Assembly (NCBI RefSeq): GCF_001294335.1
Contig: NZ_LGKG01000101.1
Location: 124,001 to 188,000 of the forward strand
Direction of reading: 5' to 3'
DNA length: 64,000 bases
Origin: Streptomyces chattanoogensis
Lineage (GTDB): Bacteria > Actinomycetota > Actinomycetes > Streptomycetales > Streptomycetaceae
The notes beneath the pieces are model-generated. The model was not told where the DNA came from, made no database searches, and saw only the letters and a program-made list of their open reading frames with translations. The position numbers and the translations under genes were made by a program. Positions 35,976-44,681 of this stretch are shown in pieces. The stretch's first letter is position 1. Each line of letters starts with the position of its first letter.

Positions 35976-35981
35976 ATCACC

Positions 35982-38624
35982 TCAAGGGGACGTCCTGACA
36001 GGGGTCTGCGCCCCCACCCGCGGTGGTCGCTCCGGAAACAGCCGCGCCTGCAGTCGCATGACGACATGCCCAAGACCGGACACCCCGCACACGATCACCA
36101 GGTCCGTGAGCGGCAGCGGCTCCGTACCCAGCAGCGCTTGCAACGGCGGCAGATACACGCCCGCCGCCTGGAGGCTCAGCGCCGCTCCCACGGCGGCCAG
36201 CAGGAACGGATTGGTCAGACTGCCGGGGCGGGCACGTGACCCGAGGGCCACGCCCAGCTGGGTCGCGCCGAGGATCAGAAAGATCATGGACTGCCAGGGA
36301 CGGCCGGTCTCCCGTGCCCAGACCCCGGTCACCAGGGTGACGGCGGCGACGAATGCCCCCATGGCCAGGATGCGCGGCCACAGGCCGGCCCCCAGCACGC
36401 TCTGCTCGGGCGGCCGCGGCGGGTGATGCATCACGCCGGGCTCGACGGGTTCCGCGCCGAGGGCCACACCGGGCAGACCGTGGGTGAGCAGGTTGATCCA
36501 CAGGATCTGGGCGGGGAGCAGCGGCAACGGCATCCCCAGGAAGGGGCCGAGGAGCATGACCAGGATCTCCGCGGTGCCTCCGGTGAGGGCGTACAGCAGG
36601 AACCTGCGTACGTTGGCGTAAACGCGGCGCCCTTCTTCGACGGCGGCCACGACGGTGGACAGATCGTCGTCGGCGAGCACGAGCTCGGCGGCCTGACGTG
36701 CCACTTCGGTACCGCGCCGGCCCATGGCGACACCGATATCGGCCCTGCGCAGGGCCGGTCCGTCGTTCACGCCGTCGCCGGTCATCGCCACCACATGCCC
36801 GGCCCCGCGCCACGCCTGGACGATGTCGAGTTTCTGCTCGGGCGTGGTCCGGGCGAAGACGCGCACCTTCATCAATGCGCCCGCCGAGCCCTGTCGTAGC
36901 TGCTCACCGGTGGCCACCTCATCGCCCGCCACCGCGATACCCAGGCGCTCGGCCACGGCACGGGCGGTGAGCGGATGGTCGCCCGTGATGAGTACCGGGG
37001 CGATACCGGCCTGCCGGCAGGAGGCGACGGTGGCGGCCGACGCGCGCCGGGGCGGGTCCAGGATGCCGATCAGCCCAAGCAGTCGGAGTCCCGACTCCCA
37101 GGTACCCGGGCGCTCCCGCCGCTTCTTGGGGTCGCCGGCGGCAACGGCGAGCACCCGGTAGCCGCGGCGCGCCATGTCCTCGGCTCGGGCGGCCGCCCGA
37201 GTGCGCACATCCGGACCATCGGTCAGGACCTCCGGCCGGAGCACCGCTTCCGGCGCGCCCTTGCATACGACATGCACTCCACCGTCCGGCCATTGGTGCA
37301 CCGTCGTCATGCTCTTACGGCCGCTGTCGAACGGCATCTCCTCCACCCGGGGCAGTTCGCGGTCCAGTGCCGCCCGGTCCAGCCCGAACCTGGCGCCGGC
37401 CGTGAGCAGAGCGGCCTCCGTGGGATCGCCCAGGGCCCGCCACTCCGTGCCGCCCTCCGTCGGGGCCTCCAGCGCCGCGTCATTGCACAGCATCGCCGCA
37501 CGCAGCAGCGCGGCCAGGTCGGGCGCGTCAGGCGCGCTGACCGTCCGGCCGCCGCGCAGAACGTGGCCGTCCGGTGCGTAACCAGCGCCGGTGACCGTAG
37601 CCTCGCCGAGCGGTGTCCACAGCTCCTCGACGGCCATCCGGCCCTCCGTCAGGGTGCCGGTCTTGTCCGTGGCGAGCACGGTGACGGACCCCAGGGTCTC
37701 CACGGCGGGCAGCCGACGGACGATGGCCTGCCGCTCCGCCATCCTCCGCGCCCCGAGGGCAAGGGCAAGCGTCACGACAGCGGGCAGCGACTCCGGCACG
37801 GCCGCGACGGCGAGACTGATCGCCGCAACGATCATCAGCTCCACCGGCTGCCCGCGCACCAGCCCGAGGGCGAGGACCAGTGCGCACAGCGCCACGGTGA
37901 CGGCGGCCAGCACCCTGCCGAACCCCACCAGCCGCCGCTGCAGCGGGGTCGGGCCGGGCGCGGTACCCAGGAGCGACGCGATCCGGCCGAGCGCGCTCCG
38001 AGCCCCGGTGGCGCTGATCACGACACGGCCGCGGCCCCGCACCACGACCGTGCCCGCCGACACCGTCCCGCGCGACCGGTCTTCGCCGGGAGCCTTCTCC
38101 ACCGGAACGGATTCCCCGGTCAGCGAGGACTCGTCGAGCAGTAGCAACGCCGCATCCAGCACGTCACCGTCCGCCGGGACGATGTCGCCCTCGGCCAGCA
38201 GAACCACGTCACCGGGGATCACCTCGGCCGCCGCCACGGATCGCTCCTCGCCGTCCCGTACCACTCTGGCGGAAGGCGCGCTCGTCGCCGCCAGAGCCGC
38301 CACGGCCCGCTCCGCGCGCACTTCCTGCACGACGCCGACCACGGTGTTCACCGTGATCACGAGCAGGATGACCGCGGTGTCGGCCAGGTCGTAGGTGGCG
38401 ATGGTCAATGCGGCGGCTACGAGAAGCACCAGGATCAGCGGGTCCCGCAGCTGCTGCAGCACGCGCCGCCATACAGGGGTGCGCGGTTCCGCAGGAAGAG
38501 CGTTGGGCCCGTATGCGGTCAGCCGACGCGCGGCTTCTTCCTCTGAGAGGCCCGCCGAGGTGGCGGGTGCGCTCCTGGAGTCATCGACGCCCACTCCGGC
38601 CTCCACTGGCCACACCGCTGGCAC
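35982..38624 (-). CDS. P2-type cation-transporting ATPase (CtpF-like)
   Basis: 880 residues, complete. N-terminal cation ATPase domain (GLSEEEAARRLTAYGPNALP), actuator loop TGES, M4 VPESLPAVVTLALALG, phosphorylation site DKTGT with Asp320, KGAPE nucleotide-binding motif, TGDGVNDGPALRRADIGVAM hinge, M6 ILWINLLTHGLPG. In SERCA-like pumps M6 reads NLVTDGLPA; here His replaces the metal-ligating Asp, so ion specificity may differ. CtpF is DosR-regulated in mycobacteria. GTG 38624 with GGAAGGA upstream. Plasma membrane. A candidate DosR-like site lies about 135 bp upstream. Confidence 0.92.
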   Translation of the reverse strand: MPAVWPVEAGVGVDDSRSAPATSAGLSEEEAARRLTAYGPNALPAEPRTPVWRRVLQQLRDPLILVLLVAAALTIATYDLADTAVILLVITVNTVVGVVQEVRAERAVAALAATSAPSARVVRDGEERSVAAAEVIPGDVVLLAEGDIVPADGDVLDAALLLLDESSLTGESVPVEKAPGEDRSRGTVSAGTVVVRGRGRVVISATGARSALGRIASLLGTAPGPTPLQRRLVGFGRVLAAVTVALCALVLALGLVRGQPVELMIVAAISLAVAAVPESLPAVVTLALALGARRMAERQAIVRRLPAVETLGSVTVLATDKTGTLTEGRMAVEELWTPLGEATVTGAGYAPDGHVLRGGRTVSAPDAPDLAALLRAAMLCNDAALEAPTEGGTEWRALGDPTEAALLTAGARFGLDRAALDRELPRVEEMPFDSGRKSMTTVHQWPDGGVHVVCKGAPEAVLRPEVLTDGPDVRTRAAARAEDMARRGYRVLAVAAGDPKKRRERPGTWESGLRLLGLIGILDPPRRASAATVASCRQAGIAPVLITGDHPLTARAVAERLGIAVAGDEVATGEQLRQGSAGALMKVRVFARTTPEQKLDIVQAWRGAGHVVAMTGDGVNDGPALRRADIGVAMGRRGTEVARQAAELVLADDDLSTVVAAVEEGRRVYANVRRFLLYALTGGTAEILVMLLGPFLGMPLPLLPAQILWINLLTHGLPGVALGAEPVEPGVMHHPPRPPEQSVLGAGLWPRILAMGAFVAAVTLVTGVWARETGRPWQSMIFLILGATQLGVALGSRARPGSLTNPFLLAAVGAALSLQAAGVYLPPLQALLGTEPLPLTDLVIVCGVSGLGHVVMRLQARLFPERPPRVGAQTPVRTSP

Positions 38625-38952
38625 GTGTTCCTTCCGACGCTACGCGAGGTCGGTCCGCCGAGCAGGGTTGGCCAGCCTCCTGCCGGCCTGGCTGTGGCCC
38701 GAGCGTGGGAGCTGCGCCGGATTACCTTGAACGCTACCGTCAGGTGCCCGACACCTCTGGGACCGCCCCGTCCAGCGTTCTGCCGACCCTGCTGCACAGG
38801 CACCACCACCGCGAAGCGGGAGTCGACCTTCCACCGCACGCTGCCCGAAATCGACTGCTGCTCGATCAGGGGAGTGAGCGGTGCTGTCGTCGGCATGTGG
38901 ATTGCTTGCGTGAAGCGCGCCGATCGAGCGGAGGTGATGTCGGGGACCGTGG
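38625..38952. other. Promoter region of the CtpF-like gene, no recognisable gene
   Basis: 328 bp between the two P-type ATPase genes. GGGACCGCCCCGTCC at 38759-38773 is a loose DosR-like palindrome, and GGGACCGTGGTCAC at 38943-38956 overlaps the stop of the copper ATPase. An open minus-strand frame here is not recognisable as a protein family. Confidence 0.4.
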
Positions 38953-41568
38953 TCACTGCTCTTCGTCTTCTTCGCGGAAGCCGTGCACCGTTGACGCTTG
39001 GTGCTCCGTGTCGGCAGAGGTTTCGGCGTCAGGCTGACGGGTCCGCAGGTCCGGTTCTGCGGTGCTCAGCAGCGGTGTGTGCCAGCGCCGGAGCCGGGAG
39101 GAGTTGGTGACCACGGAGAGCGAGGAGAGGGCCATGGCGGCCGCGGCGATGATGGGGCTGAGGCGGATGCCCCACAGCGGGTAGAGGGCGCCGGCGGCGA
39201 TGGGGATGCCGACGGCGTTGTAGATGAGGGCGAAGAACAGGTTCTGGCGGATGTTGCGCATGGTGGCGCGGGAGAGCTGGACGGCGGTGACGACGCCGCC
39301 CAGGGAGCCGGAGATGAGGGTGATGTCGGCGGCTTCGATGGCCACGTCGGTGCCGGTGCCGATGGCCAGGCCGACGTCGGCAGCGGCCAGGGCCGGGGCG
39401 TCGTTGATGCCGTCGCCGACCATGCCCACGGTGTGGCCCTCCCGTTGCAGGCGGCGGATTTCATCCGCCTTGTGCTGGGGCAGGACCTCGGCCAGTACGT
39501 CGTCGACGCTGACGTGACGGGCGATGACCTGGGCGGTGCGGGCGTTGTCGCCGGTGATGATGACGACGTTCAGGCCGAGCCGGCGCAGTGCGGCGATGGC
39601 GGCGGCGGAGTCGTCCTTGACGGTGTCGGCGACAGCGAGGACTCCGGCCGGTTGGCCGTTGACGGCGGCGAGTACCGGGGTCTTGCCCTGGGCCGAGAAG
39701 CCGGCGGCGATGGGGGCGAGTTCGGTGGTGTCGAGTCCGGCATCGGCCAGGAGACGCGTGGTGCCGACGTGGACTGTCCGGCCTGCAATGGTGGCTTGTA
39801 TCCCCTTGCCGGTGACGGAGGTGAAGCCGCTCGCCGGGGGCGGGTTGAGGCCGCGGTCGTGGGCACCGGTGACGATCGCCGTGGCGAGGGGATGCTCGCT
39901 CAGTGCCTCGGCGGCTGCCACCATCGCCAGCACGTCGTCCTCGTTGAACCCGTCGGTTGCGCGTACGTCGGTGAGGACGGGTTCGCCTTTGGTGACGGTG
40001 CCGGTCTTGTCGAGGACGATGGTGTCGAGTTTGTGGGCGGTCTCCAGGGCTTCGGCGGAGCGGATGAGGATGCCGGCTTGGGCGCCCTTGCCGGTGCCGA
40101 CCATGACCGACAGCGGGGTGGCCAGGCCGAGTGCGCAGGGGCAGGCGATGATCAGCACGGCCACCGCGGAGACGAGTGCGAGGGTGAGGGCCGGTGCCGG
40201 GCCGAGGGTGAACCAGAGGGCGAAGGTGCCGACAGCAATGGTGATCACCACAGGCACGAAGTACGTGGAGACCGCGTCGGCAAGTCGCTGGATCGGGGCC
40301 TTGGACGCCTGTGCCTGTTGAACGAGGCGGATGATCTGGGCGAGCATGGTGTCGGTGCCGACCTTGCTGGCGCGCACCGTCAGGGAGCCGGTGCCGTTGA
40401 CCGTGGCGCCGATCACGGTGTCCCCGGTGCGTTTGGTGACCGGTATCGGCTCTCCGGTGACCATGGATTCGTCCACCGGGGAGGCGCCCGAGAGGACTTG
40501 GGCGTCGACCGGCACTTTCTCGCCGGGGCGGATCAGCAGCTCGTCACCCACGACGACCTCGTCGACCGGGATCTCGGTCGGTGTGCCGTTGCGGATCACC
40601 CGGGCGGTGCGGGCCTGCAGGCCCAGCAGGGCACGGATGGCTTCGCCGGTGCCGGCCTTGGCGCGGGCCTCTAGCAGCCGGCCGAGCAGGATCAGGGTGA
40701 GGATGACCCCGACGGCTTCGAAGTACACCGCGCGTACCTCGCTCGGCAGCAGGTCGGGGGCGAGGGTGACGAGCAGGCTGTAGCCGTAGGCGGCCGTGGT
40801 GCCGAGGGTGATGAGGCTGTTCATGTCGGCGCCGCGGTGGCGCAGGGTCAGCCAGCCGGTGGAGTGGATCGGCCGGCCGGTGTAGAACATCACCGGGGTG
40901 ATCAGGGCCAGTTGCAGCCAGTGGTTCAGCAGCCATCCCGGTACCCAGTCGGCGCCGAACAGTTCATGTGCCATCACCCCGAAGAGGACAGGAAGGGTGA
41001 GGACCGCGCCCACGGTGACGCGGTGGCCCAAGTCCGCTATCTCTGCGCGGCGTTCGGCTGTCTCGGCTGCTTCCTCCTCGGCTGCATCGCCTCCCTGTGT
41101 GGGCGCTGCGGCCGCCTTCGTAGTGGAGGCCGACGTGCCGGAGCCGACGGCTTGTCCGACGGCATAAGCCGCCTGCCCGGTGCCGGCTCCGTCGTCGGGC
41201 TCCACCAACAGCGTGCCGTGGATCATGTTCATTCCGCAGGCAAAGCCGAAGGTCCCGGCCCGGTCGGGGCTGACGCGCACGGTGGTCCGTGCGAACGCGG
41301 GCAGCCCCGCGCTGACCCGCAGGTTCGGGAAGACGACGCGGGAGGTGCACTCCCCGCTCTCCTGCCGGTCGAAGACCAGCTCGACGGGCACACCCTGCCG
41401 TACGCGGATCACGTCCGGGCGGTAACCGCCCCGGACGGTCACCTCGACACGCTGCACTCCGCCTTCCATCCGGGCGCTACCGGCCCGGCGCGGGCCGAAG
41501 AAGAACCAGCCCAGACCGGCGATCACCACGGCTGCGGCGGCGATCACGATGACATCGGTGACATCCAT
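38953..41568 (-). CDS. Copper-type P1B ATPase with N-terminal cupredoxin-like domain
   Basis: 871 residues. TM anchor ([20 protein letters not shown]), then a cupredoxin-like domain (about 37-125: [53 protein letters not shown]) with Cys/Met/His ligands, then the P1B pump: [24 protein letters not shown], ion-binding C476-P477-C478 ([20 protein letters not shown]), DKTGT with Asp520, [30 protein letters not shown]. The usual HMA domain is replaced by the cupredoxin module. Exports Cu(I) or a similar soft metal. Start ATG 41568. Two DosR-like boxes lie about 85-120 bp upstream. Confidence 0.93.
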   Translation of the reverse strand: MDVTDVIVIAAAAVVIAGLGWFFFGPRRAGSARMEGGVQRVEVTVRGGYRPDVIRVRQGVPVELVFDRQESGECTSRVVFPNLRVSAGLPAFARTTVRVSPDRAGTFGFACGMNMIHGTLLVEPDDGAGTGQAAYAVGQAVGSGTSASTTKAAAAPTQGGDAAEEEAAETAERRAEIADLGHRVTVGAVLTLPVLFGVMAHELFGADWVPGWLLNHWLQLALITPVMFYTGRPIHSTGWLTLRHRGADMNSLITLGTTAAYGYSLLVTLAPDLLPSEVRAVYFEAVGVILTLILLGRLLEARAKAGTGEAIRALLGLQARTARVIRNGTPTEIPVDEVVVGDELLIRPGEKVPVDAQVLSGASPVDESMVTGEPIPVTKRTGDTVIGATVNGTGSLTVRASKVGTDTMLAQIIRLVQQAQASKAPIQRLADAVSTYFVPVVITIAVGTFALWFTLGPAPALTLALVSAVAVLIIACPCALGLATPLSVMVGTGKGAQAGILIRSAEALETAHKLDTIVLDKTGTVTKGEPVLTDVRATDGFNEDDVLAMVAAAEALSEHPLATAIVTGAHDRGLNPPPASGFTSVTGKGIQATIAGRTVHVGTTRLLADAGLDTTELAPIAAGFSAQGKTPVLAAVNGQPAGVLAVADTVKDDSAAAIAALRRLGLNVVIITGDNARTAQVIARHVSVDDVLAEVLPQHKADEIRRLQREGHTVGMVGDGINDAPALAAADVGLAIGTGTDVAIEAADITLISGSLGGVVTAVQLSRATMRNIRQNLFFALIYNAVGIPIAAGALYPLWGIRLSPIIAAAAMALSSLSVVTNSSRLRRWHTPLLSTAEPDLRTRQPDAETSADTEHQASTVHGFREEDEEQ

Positions 41569-41650
41569 GGCGGACGTCCTCTCGTGTCCTCTCCATGGGG
41601 ATACCCCCAGCGTGTGCCTCGCGTCTGTATGCCGCTACCCCTGTGGGGCC

Positions 41651-41664
41651 GGGCTGAATGGCCC
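41651..41664. promoter_or_regulatory. Weak DosR-like box upstream of the copper ATPase
   Basis: GGGCTGAATGGCCC, a near-palindrome 83 bp from the ATPase start and 8 bp from the stronger copy at 41673. Confidence 0.35.
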
Positions 41665-41672
41665 GAGGCAAG

Positions 41673-41686
41673 GGGTCCTCCGGCCC
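41673..41686. promoter_or_regulatory. DosR-like box upstream of the copper ATPase
   Basis: GGGTCCTCCGGCCC differs from GGGACC-NN-CGGCCC at one position and lies 105 bp before the ATPase start, the spacing seen for other boxes in this island. Confidence 0.5.
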
Positions 41687-41722
41687 TGCCCTTCCAGTTG
41701 AGGACGGGGGAGCGTGGCAGTG

Positions 41723-41998
41723 ATGCGAGCCATCGTCCTCGTCGGCGCACTGGCTCTCGGCATGCCCGTCGGCAACCTGATCTCGTTCCTCGCTGCGGGC
41801 GAGCCGCACTGTCCTTGCGCTCCTCGGCGCCGGGGCGATCCCTGGGGTGTACGGCACTGCCGACGCCTGCTGCGACGTACCGGTTGCTCGGCATGCGCAC
41901 CACGGCCGGAAGATGACCTGAGCAGTCGTGGTGCATTGTGCGGCGTACATGCGCCTCGCGACCTGGCTGCCACGGATAGATCTACCACGGACAGATGA
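41723..41998 (+). CDS. Small hypothetical ORF, possibly degraded
   Basis: 91 codons starting MRAIVLVGALALGMPVGNLI, a plausible signal or membrane helix, but after about 30 residues the frame becomes Arg/Cys-rich and unlikely to be real protein. A frameshifted small membrane protein is possible. Not recognised. Confidence 0.25.
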   Translation: MRAIVLVGALALGMPVGNLISFLAAGEPHCPCAPRRRGDPWGVRHCRRLLRRTGCSACAPRPEDDLSSRGALCGVHAPRDLAATDRSTTDR

Positions 41999-42099
41999 GG
42001 TTTCCGCCACGGCCCGGCCGCCCCTGGCTCGTCGTCGCGTCCACGGGCGGACACTGGAATGAGGATGAGAACTCGCCGGTGAAGGCGGTGAGGGCAGTG

Positions 42100-42357
42100 A
42101 TGTACTGGGACGGTGGTGGCTGGGCCTGGATGGCCTTCATGCCCCTGGTGTGGATCGTGCTGATCGGCCTGGTGGTCTGGGCGGTCATCCGCCTGGTGCA
42201 CGGGTCCTCCGGCACAGGCACAGGCGCACGCGAGGGTGAGCGGCGGGAATCGCCACGGGAGATCTTGGACCGCCGTTTCGCCTCGGGCGAGATCGATGCG
42301 GACACCTACTCGGAGGCCAAGAAGCGGCTCGCCCAGCATGAGCCGGGGGCACAGTGA
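42100..42357 (+). CDS. SHOCT domain small membrane protein
   Basis: 85 residues. One membrane helix (AFMPLVWIVLIGLVVWAVIR) and a C-terminal SHOCT motif (SPREILDRRFASGEIDADTY, SEAKKRL), a short helical oligomerisation or anchoring module. ATG 42100; GTG 42097 is also in frame. The stop overlaps the next start (GTGA). First of three coupled small genes, a set often seen near copper and stress genes in Streptomyces. Confidence 0.85.
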   Translation: MYWDGGGWAWMAFMPLVWIVLIGLVVWAVIRLVHGSSGTGTGAREGERRESPREILDRRFASGEIDADTYSEAKKRLAQHEPGAQ

Positions 42358-42548
42358 GCGTGCTGCATGGCCGTCGGCTGCCGCTGGTGGTGCTGGTCGT
42401 ATCGCTGGCCGCTTTGATCGCCTCGGTGGTGTGGGCCGCAGGTGGTCTCGTCGGCCGGTCCGGTCCCGCGACGATGATGGGCACGGCCATCAGCAGCGGC
42501 GAGCGCGTGCGCGGCATGGCGGACACGAGGAGTGGGGACCGGCCATGA
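42354..42548 (+). CDS. Small single-span membrane protein
   Basis: 64 residues with one N-terminal hydrophobic helix (LPLVVLVVSLAALIASVVWA) and a short polar tail. GTG start overlapping the SHOCT gene; the stop overlaps the next ATG. Unrecognised; the overlaps on both sides support a real gene. Confidence 0.65.
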   Translation: MSVLHGRRLPLVVLVVSLAALIASVVWAAGGLVGRSGPATMMGTAISSGERVRGMADTRSGDRP

Positions 42549-42838
42549 CGCGGAACACCGCCTACGGCATGATGCCCGGCCGTACGCCGACCGGTCCCTC
42601 AGCGATCGGGCCCGGCCAGGCAGTGCGGATCGCGGACGGCTGGCTGCACCAGCACAGGACCGGCCTGCACGCGGCCGACCCCGACAGGTTCCCCGGCTAC
42701 TACACCCTGCACATCCTGCGCGGCGACCGGATCGTCGGCATGCTCTCCGTCCGCGCCGCGGACGGCGCGGTCTGGTATCACACCTGGCACGGCCGCTTCC
42801 TCCAGATGGAAGAGCGCCCTGGCACCGGCACGCGTTAG
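42545..42838 (+). CDS. PepSY-like small protein of the SHOCT cluster
   Basis: 97 residues. After YGMMPGRTPTG the protein has a compact alpha/beta region: GPGQAVRIADGWLHQHRTGL, FPGYYTLHILRGDRIVGMLS, VWYHTWHGRFLQME. The GYYTLH...G.MLSV....G.VWYHTWHG pattern recurs in actinobacterial proteins encoded beside copper and hypoxia genes and resembles a PepSY fold. The start overlaps the previous stop (ATGA). Function unknown. Confidence 0.75.
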   Translation: MTRNTAYGMMPGRTPTGPSAIGPGQAVRIADGWLHQHRTGLHAADPDRFPGYYTLHILRGDRIVGMLSVRAADGAVWYHTWHGRFLQMEERPGTGTR

Positions 42839-43036
42839 CGGACACGGTGGAGGGACGGCTGGCGGGAGACCTGCATCGTCAACGCGGATCCCGCGGCAGG
42901 CGGATGGCCTCGTCGGCGAAGCCGGTCCGGAGGCCGGGGCGCTCGCTCTCGGCTGATACCGGCCCCTGACCTGCGCTTGTCGCCGGACTGCCGCAGCTAA
43001 CTGATCTGCAGATCGATGCGCTTGCGACTGGTGGCG

Positions 43037-43444
43037 CTACGCCATCGTGGTGATCAATGTGCGGACGCGCTGCTCGATCTCGTCGCGGATCGGGCGGACC
43101 GCATCGACACCTTGCCCGGCGGGGTCGTCGAGCTTCCAGTCGAGGTAGCGCTTGCCGGGGAAGACGGGGCAGGCGTCGCCGCAGCCCATGGTGATGACCA
43201 CGTCGGATGCCTGCACCGCTTCGGTGGTCAGGACCTTCGGCGTTTCGGCGGAGATGTCGATACCGGCCTCGGCCATCGCTTCGACCACGGCCGGGTTGAC
43301 GGTGTCGGCGGGGGCGGAGCCGGCCGAGCGGACCTCGATGCGGTCGCCGGCGAGGTGGGTCAGGAAGGCAGCGGCCATCTGCGAGCGGCCGGCGTTGTGC
43401 ACGCAGACGAACAACACGGACGGGCGCGGGACGGAAGCGCTCAC
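43037..43444 (-). CDS. arsC: Arsenate reductase, low-molecular-weight phosphatase family
   Basis: 135 residues. P-loop CVHNAGRSQ (nucleophile Cys14, Arg20), VITMGCGDACPVFPGKRYLD with the distal cysteines used in redox relay, DWKLDDPAG with the general acid Asp. Reduces As(V) to As(III), using thioredoxin or mycothiol in actinobacteria. It follows the aquaporin gene by 18 bp in an arsR-aquaporin-arsC operon. Cytoplasmic. Confidence 0.93.
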   Translation of the reverse strand: MSASVPRPSVLFVCVHNAGRSQMAAAFLTHLAGDRIEVRSAGSAPADTVNPAVVEAMAEAGIDISAETPKVLTTEAVQASDVVITMGCGDACPVFPGKRYLDWKLDDPAGQGVDAVRPIRDEIEQRVRTLITTMA

Positions 43445-43462
43445 GGCGGGTGACTTCCTTGG

Positions 43463-44206
43463 TCAGTGGGCGGAGGGGGCGGCGAGTGCGGACTCGCCGT
43501 GGGGGACGACGGCTTCGGTCTCGGCGGGAGCCGATCGGCCGAAGAGCACCACGAGCAGGCCCAGGCCGACTGCGGCACCGGCGAGTTGGGCGGCGATGAA
43601 CGGCGCGACCGATCCGGGTGCGATTCCGGCGAAGGTGTCGGTGAAGGCGCGCCCGATGGTCACTGCTGGGTTCGCGAACGAGGTGGAGGAGGTGAACCAG
43701 TACGCGGCCCCGATGAAGGACGCCACCGCGACCGGCGCGTGGTGCATGCGGCCGGTCCGGTTCAGCCCGAAGATCAGCAGAACGAGCCCGGCGGTCGCGA
43801 CGACTTCGCCGAGCCACAGGTGAGCGGCGAAGCGGTCGTGGCTGGACCATTTCACCAGCGGCTGGGCGAACATGGCATCGGCCAGGACCGCGCCACCGAC
43901 TGCGCCGACGATCTGCACAGGTATGTACGCGGTCAGCTCGCGCAGGGTCAGACCACCGCCGGTGCGGCGGCCGGTGAGGTAGGCCGCGAGGGAGACGACG
44001 GGATTGAAGTGGGCGCCGGAGACCGGTCCGAGCAGGGTGATCAGCACGCCCAGGCCGAAGACGGTGGCGAGCGAGTTGGCCAGCAGCTGCACCCCGACGT
44101 CCCGGGACAGCCCGGTGGCCTGAATGCCGGAGCCAACCACCACGGCGACCAGGGCGGCCGTACCCACCGCCTCGGCGGCGACGCGCCGGCCCAACGAGGC
44201 GGTCAC
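43463..44206 (-). CDS. Aquaporin/MIP channel of an ars operon
   Basis: 247 residues with six membrane helices and two half-helix signatures: first NPV (SGAHFNPVVSLAAYLTG), second NPA (STSFANPAVTIGRAF). GTG 44206 overlaps the arsR stop. Aquaglyceroporins in ars operons (AqpS-type) let As(III) leave the cell after ArsC reduction, replacing an ArsB/Acr3 pump; neither pump is present here. Position between arsR and arsC supports that role. Confidence 0.9.
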   Translation of the reverse strand: MTASLGRRVAAEAVGTAALVAVVVGSGIQATGLSRDVGVQLLANSLATVFGLGVLITLLGPVSGAHFNPVVSLAAYLTGRRTGGGLTLRELTAYIPVQIVGAVGGAVLADAMFAQPLVKWSSHDRFAAHLWLGEVVATAGLVLLIFGLNRTGRMHHAPVAVASFIGAAYWFTSSTSFANPAVTIGRAFTDTFAGIAPGSVAPFIAAQLAGAAVGLGLLVVLFGRSAPAETEAVVPHGESALAAPSAH

Positions 44207-44574
44207 GCGCCCACTCCGGCGGGCTCTGCACTTCGCAGGAACGCAGCCAGCCGGTTCAGGGCCGCGGGCAGCGCCCAGTAGTAAACCCAGGTTCCACGAC
44301 GTTCGCAGTCGATGAGCCCAGCCTGCCGCAGCAGCTTGAGGTGGTGGGAGATCGTCGGCTGGGACAGCTCGAAGGCGGGCGTCAGCTCGCAGACGCACAC
44401 CTCGCCGCCGTCGCGCGAGGCGATCATCGACAGCAGGCGCAGCCGCACTGGATCGCCCAGGGCCTTGAACGCTTTCGCCAGATCGGCGGCCTGCTCCTCG
44501 CCCAGCGGCGCTGAGGCCACGCCCTGGCAGCAAGCCTCGCCCTCGCTGTCCGTCCCACGTCCTTGTTTCGACAT
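44203..44574 (-). CDS. arsR: ArsR family arsenic-responsive repressor
   Basis: 123 residues, winged helix. The metal site is CVCELT (Cys60 and Cys62, in the alpha-3 helix) with extra N-terminal cysteines CC at 15-16; DNA recognition helix SQPTISHHLKLLRQAGL. Binds As(III)/Sb(III) and leaves the DNA. ATG 44574. Its operator is almost certainly the inverted repeat at 44584-44630, between it and arsM. Confidence 0.94.
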   Translation of the reverse strand: MSKQGRGTDSEGEACCQGVASAPLGEEQAADLAKAFKALGDPVRLRLLSMIASRDGGEVCVCELTPAFELSQPTISHHLKLLRQAGLIDCERRGTWVYYWALPAALNRLAAFLRSAEPAGVGA

Positions 44575-44583
44575 TTCTCTATC

Positions 44584-44630
44584 TTGACGTTCTTCGATGC
44601 AAGGCGCAAGGTTGCATCAACGAATGTCAA
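44584..44630. promoter_or_regulatory. ArsR operator, 19-bp inverted repeat
   Basis: TTGACGTTCTTCGATGCAA (44584-44602) pairs with the reverse complement of TTGCATCAACGAATGTCAA (44612-44630) with three mismatches and a 9-bp spacer. It is A/T-rich and lies between arsR (-) and arsM (+). It may hold two ArsR sites or overlap both promoters. Confidence 0.75.
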
Positions 44631-44681
44631 TACAGCAAGCCGGGGTCGGCGAGGCGTTGTCAGACGAGGAGTGAGTGCGTC

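Noticed and set aside
38519..38956. Small minus-strand gene between the two P-type ATPases
   Set aside because: No family resemblance, and its 3' part overlaps the CtpF-like gene in another frame.
38998..40674. 558-codon plus-strand frame antisense to the copper ATPase
   Set aside because: Gly/Asp-rich shadow; the ATPase has all P-type motifs.
42879..44231. Long minus-strand open frame across arsC and the aquaporin gene
   Set aside because: Arg-rich shadow in another frame of two clear genes.
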